This document shows positions 47,864 through 56,324 of a stretch of 64,000 nucleotides of DNA, piece by piece. Each line of letters opens with the position of its first letter. The stretch's first letter is position 1. The stretch comes from Lysobacteraceae bacterium. GTDB lineage: Bacteria > Pseudomonadota > Gammaproteobacteria > Xanthomonadales > Xanthomonadaceae. Both the position numbers and the translations under genes were made by a program. The DNA lies in NCBI GenBank assembly GCA_023954075.1, contig JAMLIV010000015.1, forward strand, positions 1 through 64,000. Reading direction: 5' to 3'. The notes beneath the pieces are model-generated. The model ran no database searches and had not been told where the DNA came from. It saw only the letters and a list, made by a program, of their open reading frames with translations.

Positions 47864-47883
47864 TATCGAAGTGATATCATAAT
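47853..47883 (+). promoter_or_regulatory. Promoter with tandem GAAGTGATATC operator
   Basis: Two head-to-tail copies of the 11-mer GAAGTGATATC (47857-47867 and 47868-47878), spaced one helical turn, each contain the palindrome-like core TGATATC. They sit between a -35-like TTGTGA (47853-47858) and -10-like TATCAT or CATAAT (47875-47883). The ATG of the SPFH gene follows with an AAGGAG site. The ribbon-helix-helix protein coded downstream is the obvious candidate to bind here. Confidence 0.6.
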
Positions 47884-47903
47884 TTCCAACCAAGGAGAGC
47901 CCC

Positions 47904-48767
47904 ATGCACGAGATCGCGAGAAAATCATTGCCCGGCATACCCGTTCTGCTGGTCCTGCTGGCCGCCCTGCTGGCCGTCGCCGCCCTGTTCGTGATGGGGC
48001 TGACCCAGGTCACCGTGTGGGTGATCGTGGCCTCGATCCTTGCGGGCGTGGTGCTGCTCGCCTGCCTCGGCGGTTTCTATACCATCGAGCCCAACCAGGC
48101 CGGCGTGCTGAGCCTGTTCGGCAAGTACGTGGGCACCGTCAAGGAATCCGGCCTGCGCTGGAACAACCCTTTCTTTTCGGCGAAGAAGGTGTCGCTGCGG
48201 GTGCGCAACTTCGAGAGCGGCAAGCTCAAGGTCAACGAGCTGGAAGGCAGCCCGATCGAGATCGCCGCGGTGATCGTGTGGCAGGTGGTGGATTCGGCCG
48301 AGGCCGTCTACAACGTCGACGACTACGAGAGCTACGTGCACATCCAGTCCGAGGCGGCGCTGCGCGCGATGGCGTCGAGCTATCCCTATGACCAGCACGA
48401 CGGCAGCAGCATCGCGCTGCGCAGCCACCCGCAGGAAGTGTCCGAGCATCTCAAGGCGCAGATCGCCGAGCGCCTCGCACGCGCCGGCGTGGACGTGATC
48501 GAAGCGCGCATCAGCCACCTGGCCTACGCCCCGGAAATCGCCCAGGCCATGCTCCAGCGCCAGCAGGCCGAGGCCGTGGTCGCGGCCCGCACCCGCATCG
48601 TCTACGGCGCGGTGAGCATGGTCGAAATGGCGCTCGATGAGCTGAAGAAGAACGGCGTGGTGGAGCTGGACGAGGAGCGCCGCGCCGCGATGGTGAGCAA
48701 CCTGCTGGTGGTGCTGTGCTCCGACCGCGCCGCCCAGCCGGTACTCAACACCGGCTCGCTGTATTGA
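47904..48767 (+). CDS. SPFH/Band 7 membrane protein
   Basis: This 287-residue protein has two N-terminal membrane helices ([20 protein letters not shown] and [20 protein letters not shown]). An SPFH domain follows from [20 protein letters not shown] through about residue 190, then a helical region with [19 protein letters not shown]. Such proteins form oligomeric membrane scaffolds (stomatin/flotillin-like). It is the first gene of a putative operon with an RHH regulator, a DUF4177 protein, a hydrolase and a PH-like protein. The stop lies against a GAGCCGGGATTGGGG repeat. Confidence 0.88.
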   Translation: MHEIARKSLPGIPVLLVLLAALLAVAALFVMGLTQVTVWVIVASILAGVVLLACLGGFYTIEPNQAGVLSLFGKYVGTVKESGLRWNNPFFSAKKVSLRVRNFESGKLKVNELEGSPIEIAAVIVWQVVDSAEAVYNVDDYESYVHIQSEAALRAMASSYPYDQHDGSSIALRSHPQEVSEHLKAQIAERLARAGVDVIEARISHLAYAPEIAQAMLQRQQAEAVVAARTRIVYGAVSMVEMALDELKKNGVVELDEERRAAMVSNLLVVLCSDRAAQPVLNTGSLY

Positions 48768-48797
48768 GAGCCGGGATTGGGGATTCGGGATTCGCGG
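48767..48797. repeat. GGGATTC repeat after the SPFH gene
   Basis: It begins GAGCCGGGATTGGGG directly after the TGA stop codon and continues as GATTCGG units. The boundary is the same as in the element after glyA (23346), with A/T swaps. Confidence 0.65.
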
Positions 48798-48851
48798 AAG
48801 CGATCCCTGCCCCGGTTCCAACGGATCCCGGGTCACGAATCTTCAACCGCG

Positions 48852-49052
48852 ATGAAAGAGAAAAAAGCCTATCCGCTGCGTATCGATGCCAAGGTGCTGG
48901 AAGCGGCGCAGCGCTGGGCCGACGACGAGTTGCGCTCGTTGAACGCACAGATCGAATACGCATTGCGCGCGGCGCTGCGCCGGGCCGGGCGCCTGCCGCC
49001 CGCCGCGCCGCCCGCGCCCGAAACCGAGCAAGGAGACGACGATGGCCAGTGA
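48852..49052 (+). CDS. Arc-like ribbon-helix-helix DNA-binding protein
   Basis: This 66-residue protein is of Arc type. The strand KKAYPLRIDAKVLEAAQRWAD is followed by helices DELRSLNAQIEYALRAALRRAG, the pattern of Arc/MetJ-like repressors that bind DNA as dimers through a beta-ribbon. The tail is Pro/Ala- and acid-rich. It overlaps the DUF4177 gene by 11 bases. It probably autoregulates the operon through the tandem operator at 47857-47878; this is inference from position. Confidence 0.82.
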   Translation: MKEKKAYPLRIDAKVLEAAQRWADDELRSLNAQIEYALRAALRRAGRLPPAAPPAPETEQGDDDGQ

Positions 49053-49218
49053 GCGCTGGGAGTACAAGGTGGTGACGGTCACCCCGAGCATCTGGGGCGA
49101 GTTCCGCCCCGACGAGGTGGCCGAACGGCTGAACATCGAAGGCGAGGCGCGCTGGGAGCTGGTCAATGCGCTGCTCTACGGCGTGGTGGTCACGCTGTTC
49201 CTGAAACGACCGCGTTGA
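49042..49218 (+). CDS. DUF4177-like small protein
   Basis: This 58-residue protein, MASERWEYKVVTVTPSIWGE at the start and ending FLKRPR, resembles DUF4177: a WEYKVV opening, a central acidic helix, and a GEARWELVNAL segment before a hydrophobic end (LLYGVVVTLFLKRP). It overlaps the RHH gene by 11 bases in another frame, with an AGGAGA site upstream. The family is uncharacterised; its position within an SPFH/RHH operon is the main clue. Confidence 0.7.
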   Translation: MASERWEYKVVTVTPSIWGEFRPDEVAERLNIEGEARWELVNALLYGVVVTLFLKRPR

Positions 49219-49228
49219 GGAAGAACGC

Positions 49229-50608
49229 ATGAATCGCAAACTCGTCATTGCCGTGCTCGCCATCGGCTCGCTGATCGGCGTCTACTTCAGCGCCGTCTGG
49301 CTGTTCGAGACCCTGCTGCTGCCGCCGGCGCAGAGTGCCCTGGCCGATCCGGAGCACCTGCGCATCGGCGAGGCCTTCCTCGACGATCTCGACGCCGGCC
49401 GTTTCGAGGACGCTCTCGCGCGCGGTACGCCGGAACTGCAGGAGGCGCTCGCCGGGGGCAAGCTCAAGGAGGTCTGGGAGGCGCTGCCTGCCCAGCTGGG
49501 CGCGCGGGCGTCGCGCAGCGCGCTGCGCGGGGAAAGCGTATCCGGCACGCCGGTGGTCACCTCCACGCTGACCTTCGGGCTGGTGGCGCTGGATGCGCGG
49601 ATCGCGGTCGGTCCTGATGGCCGCATCAGCGGCTTCCGCCTGGTGCCGGCAAAATCCGATGCGCCCGCGCCCGCGCCCGCGCCTGCGCCGGTTTCCAACG
49701 AGCGCTTCAGCGAGGTGGAGCTCCCGGTCGGGGAGGGCGATGCCGCGCTCGGCGGCAAGCTCACCCTGCCCAGGGGAGAGGGGCCGTTTCCGGCCGTCGT
49801 TCTGGTGCACGGTTCGGGCCCGCATGATCGCGACGAGACCATCGGCCCCAATCACCCCTTCCGCGACATCGCCCACGCACTGGGCGAGCGCGGCGTGGCG
49901 GTGCTGCGCTACGACAAGCGCAGCAAGGCGCACCCGCAGGCGTTCGCCTCGGGCGATTTCACCGTGGATGATGAAACCGTCGATGACGCCGTGCGCGCGG
50001 TTTCGCTGCTGCGCGCCGCGCCCCGCATCGACCCGCAGCGGGTGTTCCTCGCCGGGCACAGCCTCGGCGCGATGATGGCGCCGCGCATCGCGCAGCGCGC
50101 GCCGGACCTGGCCGGGCTCATCCTGCTGGCGGCGCCGGCGCGCCCGCTCCATGACATCGTGGTCGAGCAGGTCCGCTACCTGGCCGAACTGGACGGAGAA
50201 GTCGGTTCGCACGAGCAGGCCGAGATCGACGCGATGGCGGTGAAAGCCTCCGCCGTTGCCAGTCTGTCCGGGGACGTTCCCGCCGCCGACACCCTGCTCG
50301 GCCTGCCGGCGCGGTACTGGATAGACCTGCGCGACTACGATCCGGTCGCGGTCGCCGCCACGCTGACCCAGCCAATCCTGCTGGTGCAAGGCGGGCGCGA
50401 CTACCAGGTCAGCGTCGACGGGGACTTCGCGCGCTGGCACGCCGCCTTTGACGGCGACGCGCGCGTGCAGTTCGCCCTGCATCCGGCGCTCAATCACCTG
50501 ATGATTGCGGGTGAAGGACCATCTGGCCCGGCCGAGTACGCCACCGCGGGCCGCGTGGACGAGGCGGTGATCGACGATATCGCCACCTTTGTCGGCGGCG
50601 GTCCGTGA
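49229..50608 (+). CDS. Membrane-anchored alpha/beta-hydrolase with DUF3887-like domain
   Basis: This 459-residue protein has an N-terminal helix (KLVIAVLAIGSLIGVYFSAVW). A DUF3887-like domain follows (residues 40-135, FLDDLDAGRFEDALARGTPELQ), then an Ala-Pro linker. The hydrolase has oxyanion HGSGPHDRDE, nucleophile GHSLGAM (Ser near 275), Asp in QGGRDYQV and His in ALNHLMIAG. Probable periplasmic esterase or peptidase; substrate unknown. It follows the DUF4177 gene by 10 bases and overlaps the next gene (GTGA), so it belongs to the same operon. Confidence 0.8.
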   Translation: MNRKLVIAVLAIGSLIGVYFSAVWLFETLLLPPAQSALADPEHLRIGEAFLDDLDAGRFEDALARGTPELQEALAGGKLKEVWEALPAQLGARASRSALRGESVSGTPVVTSTLTFGLVALDARIAVGPDGRISGFRLVPAKSDAPAPAPAPAPVSNERFSEVELPVGEGDAALGGKLTLPRGEGPFPAVVLVHGSGPHDRDETIGPNHPFRDIAHALGERGVAVLRYDKRSKAHPQAFASGDFTVDDETVDDAVRAVSLLRAAPRIDPQRVFLAGHSLGAMMAPRIAQRAPDLAGLILLAAPARPLHDIVVEQVRYLAELDGEVGSHEQAEIDAMAVKASAVASLSGDVPAADTLLGLPARYWIDLRDYDPVAVAATLTQPILLVQGGRDYQVSVDGDFARWHAAFDGDARVQFALHPALNHLMIAGEGPSGPAEYATAGRVDEAVIDDIATFVGGGP

Positions 50609-51135
50609 TCCGGGATTTCGCGATCGTGCCGCCCCGCAAGTCGGCCTTCGTGACGCTGGCGGCGCTGGCCCTTTTGCCGCTGCCCGTTTTTGCCGCCATC
50701 GCGGCGGTCCAGGGCGTGGGCGCGCTGCAGCCGGCATGGATCTTCGTGGTCATCAGCGCAGGCCTGGTCGCGTTCGTCGCGGTGATGTCCTGGAGCCTGC
50801 GACGGATGCGCGTGCGCCTCGCGGACGGGCGGATCACGGTGCGCGCCAGCGGCTATCGCCGCCGCCTCGCGCTGTCGGCGCTGGATCTTGATGCGGCGCG
50901 CATCCTCGCGCTGGATCCTTCCAGCGAGTGGTGGCCGAGACTGCGGATGAACGGCATCGGCCTGCCCGGCGCGGCGGTCGGCCACTTTCGCGCCAGCCGC
51001 TGGCACCGCAAGCTGTTCTGCGCGCTGACCGACCGCAGCCGCGTGCTGGTGCTGCCCGAACGCGGTGCCGATCGCGCCCTGCTGCTCAGCGTGGAGAAGC
51101 CGCAGGCGCTGCTGGAGGCGCTGCGGCGCGGATGA
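50605..51135 (+). CDS. PH-like domain membrane protein
   Basis: This 176-residue protein has two N-terminal membrane helices (KSAFVTLAALALLPLPVFAAI and AWIFVVISAGLVAFVAVMSW). A soluble domain follows, VRLADGRITVRASGYRRRLALSALDLDAARI to LLEALRRG, with the look of a bacterial PH-like domain. GTG start overlaps the hydrolase gene by four bases. Function is not known. It is the likely last gene of the SPFH operon. Confidence 0.7.
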   Translation: MIRDFAIVPPRKSAFVTLAALALLPLPVFAAIAAVQGVGALQPAWIFVVISAGLVAFVAVMSWSLRRMRVRLADGRITVRASGYRRRLALSALDLDAARILALDPSSEWWPRLRMNGIGLPGAAVGHFRASRWHRKLFCALTDRSRVLVLPERGADRALLLSVEKPQALLEALRRG

Positions 51136-51241
51136 GCGCCGCGCGGATCCGCGCGCTGCCGAGGTGCGCGCCGCGGTGATCCCGACGCCAATACGCGCCG
51201 GGCTACAATCGCGGGGTCTTCGTTGCCCGGACGGAAGCCCC

Positions 51242-52186
51242 ATGCAAACCCTCTATCCCGCGATCGAGCCCTACGCCAGCGGCACCCTGCAGGTGTCCGA
51301 GCGCCATTGCCTCCACTATGAGGAATGCGGCAATCCCGCCGGCAAACCCGTGGTGCTGCTGCACGGCGGGCCGGGCGGCGGCTGCAGTCCGAAAATGCGG
51401 CGCTTCCACGACCCGGCGCGCTATCGCATCGTGCTGTTCGATCAGCGCGGCAGCGGGCGCTCCACGCCGCACGCCGATCTGGTGGACAACACCACCTGGG
51501 ATCTGGTGGCCGACATCGAGCGGCTGCGCGAACATCTGGGCATCGCGCGCTGGCAGGTGTTCGGCGGCTCCTGGGGCTCGACACTGGCGCTGGCCTATGC
51601 GCAAAAGCATCCGGCGGCGGTGGCCGAACTGGTGCTGCGCGGGATCTTCCTGCTGCGGCGCTGGGAGCTGGAATGGTTTTATCAGCAAGGCACCAGCCGT
51701 CTGTTTCCCGATGCCTGGGACGAGTATCTCGCCGCCATTCCCGCGGTCGAGCGTGGCGATCTGATCTCGGCCTACCACCGCCGCCTCACTTCGGACGATG
51801 CGGCGGTGCGGTTGGCCGCCGCGCGCGCCTGGTCGGTGTGGGAAGCCTCGTGCAGTTATCTGCACCAGGATCCGGCCTTCATCGATTCGCACCGCGGCGA
51901 AGACTTCGCGCTCGCCTTTGCCCGCATCGAGAGCCACTACTTCGTCAACGGCGGCTTCTTCGAGGAAGAAGGCCAGCTCCTGCGCGATGCCCACCGCCTG
52001 CACGGCATTCCCGGCACCATCGTGCAGGGGCGCTACGACGTGGTGTGTCCGATGCAGAGCGCCCTGGACCTGAAAAAGGTCTGGCCAGAGGCCGACCTGG
52101 TGATCTGCCCGGCTTCGGGGCACTCGGCCTTCGAGCCGGAAATCACCGCGGCGCTGGTGCAAGCCACCAACGCCTACGCCGGCTGA
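51242..52186 (+). CDS. pip: Prolyl aminopeptidase
   Basis: This 314-residue alpha/beta-hydrolase releases N-terminal proline from peptides. It has the oxyanion HGGPGGGCSPKMRRFHDP, DQRGSGRSTPHA and the nucleophile Ser110 in GGSWGSTLALAYAQ. The catalytic Asp is in QGRYDVVCP and the His in PASGHSAFEPE. It is cytoplasmic, with normal length and start at MQTLYPAIEPY. Confidence 0.96.
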   Translation: MQTLYPAIEPYASGTLQVSERHCLHYEECGNPAGKPVVLLHGGPGGGCSPKMRRFHDPARYRIVLFDQRGSGRSTPHADLVDNTTWDLVADIERLREHLGIARWQVFGGSWGSTLALAYAQKHPAAVAELVLRGIFLLRRWELEWFYQQGTSRLFPDAWDEYLAAIPAVERGDLISAYHRRLTSDDAAVRLAAARAWSVWEASCSYLHQDPAFIDSHRGEDFALAFARIESHYFVNGGFFEEEGQLLRDAHRLHGIPGTIVQGRYDVVCPMQSALDLKKVWPEADLVICPASGHSAFEPEITAALVQATNAYAG

Positions 52187-52222
52187 GCGGGCGTCGCGCC
52201 TCGAATCACGCAGCGTGCAGCA

Positions 52223-52254
52223 GTGAAAAGCCCGCCGGGAGGCGGGCTTTTCAC
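52223..52254. terminator. Bidirectional terminator between pip and the aminotransferase
   Basis: A 14-bp perfect inverted repeat (GTGAAAAGCCCGCC/GGCGGGCTTTTCAC) with loop GGGA lies between convergent genes. Each arm gives a TTTT run on its own strand. Confidence 0.75.
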
Positions 52255-52283
52255 CGTCGGTGCGGAAAATCGGAGCGGAAAGC

Positions 52284-53783
52284 TCAGGCCGCTTCCTTTA
52301 CCGCCTTGCGCGGGCCGTTCAGCAGCGCCTGGCGGATCTGGGCGATGACCAAATCCACCTCGCGCGAGGTGATCGCAAAATGCGGGGTGAAGCGCAGCGA
52401 ATTCGCGCCGCCGTGGATCACGCCGATGCCGTTCTTGCGCATGTATTCCTCGATGCTGTCGGAGCCATAGCACTTGAACAGCGGCGAAAGCTCGCAGGAG
52501 AACAGCAGGCCCGTGCCCTGCACCTTGGTGATGAGCTCGGGCAGATCGCGGCGCAGGGCTTCGAGCTTCTCCACGAATTCGCGGCCGCGCTCGGCGATGT
52601 TCTTGCGAATGGCGGGCGTCAGCTGCGCCATGACCGCGGCCGCCACATCCATCGCGCGCGGGTTGGTGGTCATGGTGTTGCCATAGACCCCGGTGCGATA
52701 GAGCGCGGCGGTCGGGCCGCTCGCGGCGAGCACGGAAAGCGGGTACTGGCCGGCGTTGAGCGCCTTGGAATAGGTTTCCAGATCCGGCGCGGGGAGCTTC
52801 TCGAAGCCGGGATAGTCCACCACCGACAGCACCCCGTGGGCGCGCAGGCCGGCCTGGATCGAATCGACCAGGAACAGGCTGCCGTGCGCGGCGGTGAGCT
52901 CGCGCGCGGCGGCGTAGAATTCCGGCGTGACGCCGCGGCCCGGGTCGCCTTCGCCCATCACCGGCTCCAGGAACATCGCCTCGATGAACCAGCCCTCCCG
53001 GTCCGCCCTGGCGAACAGTCCGCGCAGCTGCGCCACGTCGTAGGGCTCGACCGTCAGCAGCGATTCGTCGCCGCGGTAGCTGGCCAGGTGCGCGAGGTAG
53101 GCCTTGCGGGTGGAGTCGGAGTAGCGCGCCGGGCCTTCGGTGCGGCCGTGGAACGCGCCCTTCACCGCGACGTGCTTGATCGTCTTGCCGGCGTGGCGCG
53201 CGCCCGGCTCGGTCTGCAGGCGCGCGTTGATGTCGACGATACGGCAGGCCAGCGTCACCGATTCGGAACCCGAGTTCAGGCACATGAAGCGCTCGTAGGG
53301 GCAGCCGTCGCTGCGGCGCTGACCGATCTCGGCGCGCAGCGCGCGCGTGAGGCGCAGCTGCGAAAGGGAGGGCGTCATGATGTTGGCCATCGCCTGCGGC
53401 CGCGCCATCGCATCGAGCACCGCCGTCGGCGTGTGGCCGAAGCCGAGCATGCCGTAGCCGCCCGAATCGTGCAGCACCGCGCCCTTGAGGGTGACGACCC
53501 ACGGCCCGCGCGCGGCCAGCGCGACGTAGGGATTGACCGCATCGGCCGCATAGAAGTTGACGAAGCCGGCCTGCACCGTGGCGCACTGCGCGTCCTCGTC
53601 CATCGCGAGGATCTCGGGGAACTCGCCGCGCACCGCCTCGAACTGGGCGCGCGCCGCCTCGACCGCTTCGACCAGCTCGGGATAGTCGGGTGCCAGGCTC
53701 ATGAGCTGCTCGTCGGACAGGCCGCGGGTGCGGACGGTACCGGGCTGGGTGCGCAGGTCGGAAAGGGCTTGGATCAGGTTCAT
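52284..53783 (-). CDS. Class III aminotransferase
   Basis: This 499-residue PLP enzyme has fold-type I, class III features: SGSESVTLACRIVDINAR, the FHGRTEGPARYSDSTRKAY segment, the PLP Lys in LETYSKALNAGQYPLSV and TGVYGNTMTTNPRAMDVA. A long N-terminal stretch of about 100 residues precedes the core. The substrate is unclear; diamino acid or ornithine-like amino donors are typical of the class. A GAGGAGG site lies upstream. No pathway partners are next to it. Confidence 0.85.
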   Translation of the reverse strand: MNLIQALSDLRTQPGTVRTRGLSDEQLMSLAPDYPELVEAVEAARAQFEAVRGEFPEILAMDEDAQCATVQAGFVNFYAADAVNPYVALAARGPWVVTLKGAVLHDSGGYGMLGFGHTPTAVLDAMARPQAMANIMTPSLSQLRLTRALRAEIGQRRSDGCPYERFMCLNSGSESVTLACRIVDINARLQTEPGARHAGKTIKHVAVKGAFHGRTEGPARYSDSTRKAYLAHLASYRGDESLLTVEPYDVAQLRGLFARADREGWFIEAMFLEPVMGEGDPGRGVTPEFYAAARELTAAHGSLFLVDSIQAGLRAHGVLSVVDYPGFEKLPAPDLETYSKALNAGQYPLSVLAASGPTAALYRTGVYGNTMTTNPRAMDVAAAVMAQLTPAIRKNIAERGREFVEKLEALRRDLPELITKVQGTGLLFSCELSPLFKCYGSDSIEEYMRKNGIGVIHGGANSLRFTPHFAITSREVDLVIAQIRQALLNGPRKAVKEAA

Positions 53784-53996
53784 GGTGCCTCCTCGCGGCA
53801 GGATCGGATGCGCAAACGAATGGCGCGAAGGGCATCGCGCTTCTCGTTTCCGTTTCATATCAGTCAATTGCGGAATTGTATCACTGCATCGGGGCCGGCA
53901 TAACCCCCGCCGCCGCGGGCGGGTGAGGCATCGGGCGGCGGTTTGTCCGCCCTGCCCGCGCGCCGGATAATGGGCGGCCCACCTGGGACGCTGCGC

Positions 53997-55067
53997 GTGA
54001 AGAAATCCGATTTCCGCTACGACCTGCCGACCGAGCTGATCGCCCAGCACCCGCTGGCGGCGCGTTCGGCCAGCCGCCTGCTGCTGCTGCCGCCCGCACC
54101 TGCACCGCTGGAAGACCGCGCCGTCCGCGACCTGCCGGCGCTGCTGGCCCCCGGCGATCTGCTGGTGTTCAACGATACCCGCGTCATCCCCGCGCGCCTG
54201 TTCGGGCGCAAGGCCACGGGCGGGCGGGTCGAGGTGCTGGTGGAGCGCGTGCTGGACGGCAACGAGGCGCGCGCGCAGCTGGGCGTGAGCAAATCGCCCG
54301 CGGCGGGCAGCGAGCTGATCCTGGATGATGGCACCCGCGTCGCCGTGCTCGGGCGCGAGGGCGAGTTCTACCGGCTGCGCTTCGAAAGCGACGAACCGCT
54401 GGAAAAGCTGCTGAAGCGCATCGGCCGGATGCCGCTGCCGCCGTACATGACGCGCGAACCGGACGCCGCCGACGCCGAGCGCTACCAGACCGTCTTCGCC
54501 CGCGCCCCCGGCGCGGTGGCGGCACCCACCGCCGGGCTGCATTTCGATGAGGCGCTGCTGGCGGCGCTGCGCGCGCGCGGCGTCGAATTCGGCCACATCA
54601 CCTTGCACGTGGGGGCCGGCACCTTCCAGCCGATGCGCGCCGAGGAGTTCAAGGACCACGTGATGCACAGCGAATGGCTCAACGTGGGCGCGTCGCTGTG
54701 CGAGCGGATCCGCGCCGCGAAGGCGCGCGGCGGCCGCGTGGTGGCGGTGGGCACCACGGTGGTGCGCGCGCTGGAATCGAGCTTTCGCGACGGCGAGGTT
54801 CGCCCCTTCGCCGGAGACACGCGATTGTTCCTGTTCCCCGGCAAGCGCATCCGCAGCGTCGATGCCCTGGTCACCAACTTCCACCTGCCCGAATCGACCC
54901 TGCTGATGCTGGTCAGCGCTTTCGCCGGCTACGAGCGGGTGATGGCGGCCTACGCCCACGCGGTGCGCGAGCGCTACCGCTTCTTCAGCTACGGGGATGC
55001 GATGCTGGTGTTTCCGGAGCGCGAGGGCGGGACGGACGCAACTGCACATGATTCCCGATTGCATTAA
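53997..55067 (+). CDS. queA: tRNA preQ1(34) S-adenosylmethionine ribosyltransferase-isomerase
   Basis: This 356-residue enzyme makes epoxyqueuosine in tRNA. It starts with GTG ([19 protein letters not shown]). Family segments are [46 protein letters not shown] and [14 protein letters not shown]. The last residues (HDSRLH) are encoded by a GATTCCCGATT stretch like the dispersed repeat. Tgt, which acts earlier in the same pathway, lies 4 kb downstream with a ferric transporter operon between them. Confidence 0.97.
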   Translation: MKKSDFRYDLPTELIAQHPLAARSASRLLLLPPAPAPLEDRAVRDLPALLAPGDLLVFNDTRVIPARLFGRKATGGRVEVLVERVLDGNEARAQLGVSKSPAAGSELILDDGTRVAVLGREGEFYRLRFESDEPLEKLLKRIGRMPLPPYMTREPDAADAERYQTVFARAPGAVAAPTAGLHFDEALLAALRARGVEFGHITLHVGAGTFQPMRAEEFKDHVMHSEWLNVGASLCERIRAAKARGGRVVAVGTTVVRALESSFRDGEVRPFAGDTRLFLFPGKRIRSVDALVTNFHLPESTLLMLVSAFAGYERVMAAYAHAVRERYRFFSYGDAMLVFPEREGGTDATAHDSRLH

Positions 55068-55138
55068 GATGCGCGCCTCCCGGCAACCTGCGGCCTGATC
55101 GCCGGGCCAGGACATCCCGTCTTTTTCGGAAACCGCTC

Positions 55139-56236
55139 ATGCACATTCCCGTACTTTCCCATCGCCTGCGTCTGGCCGCCGGGGCGGCCGCTGCGCTGCT
55201 GCTGGCCGCCTGCGGCAGCCCCGCGCCGGAACAGGTCGCCGCACCGGCCTCGAAGGTCGAGCCCGCGGTGCCGAAAGCGGCCGCGGTGACGCTGTACACC
55301 ACGCGCGAGCCGGGCCTGATCCAGCCGCTGCTGGACGCCTTTTCCCGCGAAACCGGCGTGGCGGTGGACACCGTGTTCGTGCGCGATGGTCTGCCCGAGC
55401 GGCTGCGCGCCGAGGGTGAGCGATCACCGGCCGATGTGCTGATGACGGTGGATACCGGCAACCTGCTGGACCTGGTCGAGAACGGTCATACCCAGGCCAT
55501 CGAATCGGCGGCGCTGGACGCGGCGATTCCTGCCGGCCTGCGCGACGCGAACGGCCACTGGTATGCGCTGTCGCTGCGCGACCGGGTGCTGTATGCCGAC
55601 AAGGATCTCGCGCTGGAGAGCTTCGCTTACGAGGATCTGGCGAAGCCCGAGTGGAAAGGCAGGGTCTGCATCCGCGCCGGCCAGCATCCCTACAACACCA
55701 GCCTGTTCGCCGCGATGGTCGCGCACGCGGGCGAAGCGGCTACCGAGGAGTGGCTGCGCGGGGTGAAGGCCAACCTGGCGCGCGCGGCGGCCGGCGGCGA
55801 CCGCGAGGTGGCGCGCGACATCCTCGGCGGCATCTGCGACATCGGCATCGCCAACGCCTATTACGTGGGCCGGATGAAGCACAGCGAGGAGGGCTCCGAG
55901 CAGCGTGCCTGGGGCGATGCGATCAAGGTGATCCGCCCGGTGTTCGCCAGCGCGGCCGATGGCGGCACCCACGTCAACATCAGCGGCGCGGCGGTGGCGC
56001 GCCACGCGAAGAACCGCGCGGGCGCGGTGCGGCTGCTGGAATACCTGGTGTCCGACGCGGCCCAGAGCCTTTACGCCCGGGCCAACTACGAATACCCGGT
56101 GAAGCCCGGCGTGGCGCTGGATCCGGTGGTGGCGAGCTTCGGTGAACTGAAGATCGATCCGCTGCCGCTGGCCGAGGTGGTCAGGTACCGCAAGCGCGCC
56201 AGCGAGCTGGTGGATCGGGTCGGGTTCGACCAATAG
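55139..56236 (+). CDS. fbpA: Ferric iron ABC transporter substrate-binding lipoprotein
   Basis: This 365-residue protein has lipobox AALLLAACG (Cys about 22), so it is anchored in a membrane. Then comes a two-lobed periplasmic binding fold: VTLYTTREPGLIQPLLDAFSRETGV, an ADVLMTVDTGNL hinge region and the NAYYVGRM pair of Tyr typical of Fe(III) ligation in FbpA/FutA. It is the first gene of fbpABC; permease and ATPase follow on the same strand. Iron is the likely cargo; other class members bind other ions or thiamine. Confidence 0.92.
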   Translation: MHIPVLSHRLRLAAGAAAALLLAACGSPAPEQVAAPASKVEPAVPKAAAVTLYTTREPGLIQPLLDAFSRETGVAVDTVFVRDGLPERLRAEGERSPADVLMTVDTGNLLDLVENGHTQAIESAALDAAIPAGLRDANGHWYALSLRDRVLYADKDLALESFAYEDLAKPEWKGRVCIRAGQHPYNTSLFAAMVAHAGEAATEEWLRGVKANLARAAAGGDREVARDILGGICDIGIANAYYVGRMKHSEEGSEQRAWGDAIKVIRPVFASAADGGTHVNISGAAVARHAKNRAGAVRLLEYLVSDAAQSLYARANYEYPVKPGVALDPVVASFGELKIDPLPLAEVVRYRKRASELVDRVGFDQ

Positions 56237-56261
56237 GTTTCGCACAAGCTATACAAGTGCG

Positions 56262-56288
56262 TCATTCCGGCGTAAGCCGGAAAGACAG
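56262..56288 (+). repeat. GTCATTCC-type palindrome between fbpA and fbpB
   Basis: GTCATTCCGGCGTAAGCCGG continues AAAGAC; the 7-bp stem is TTCCGGC/GCCGGAA with loop GTAA. The same family as 17274 and 26845. It lies within the transporter operon and could affect mRNA stability there. Confidence 0.65.
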
Positions 56289-56324
56289 GTGTGGCGTGAA
56301 CAGCCGAATCAAAGTTGTTTCAGC

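Noticed and set aside
55040-55138. A Fur box in front of fbpA
   Set aside because: The AT-richer sequence near 55060 does not match the GATAATGATAATCATTATC consensus well and is partly explained by the queA 3' end and repeat.
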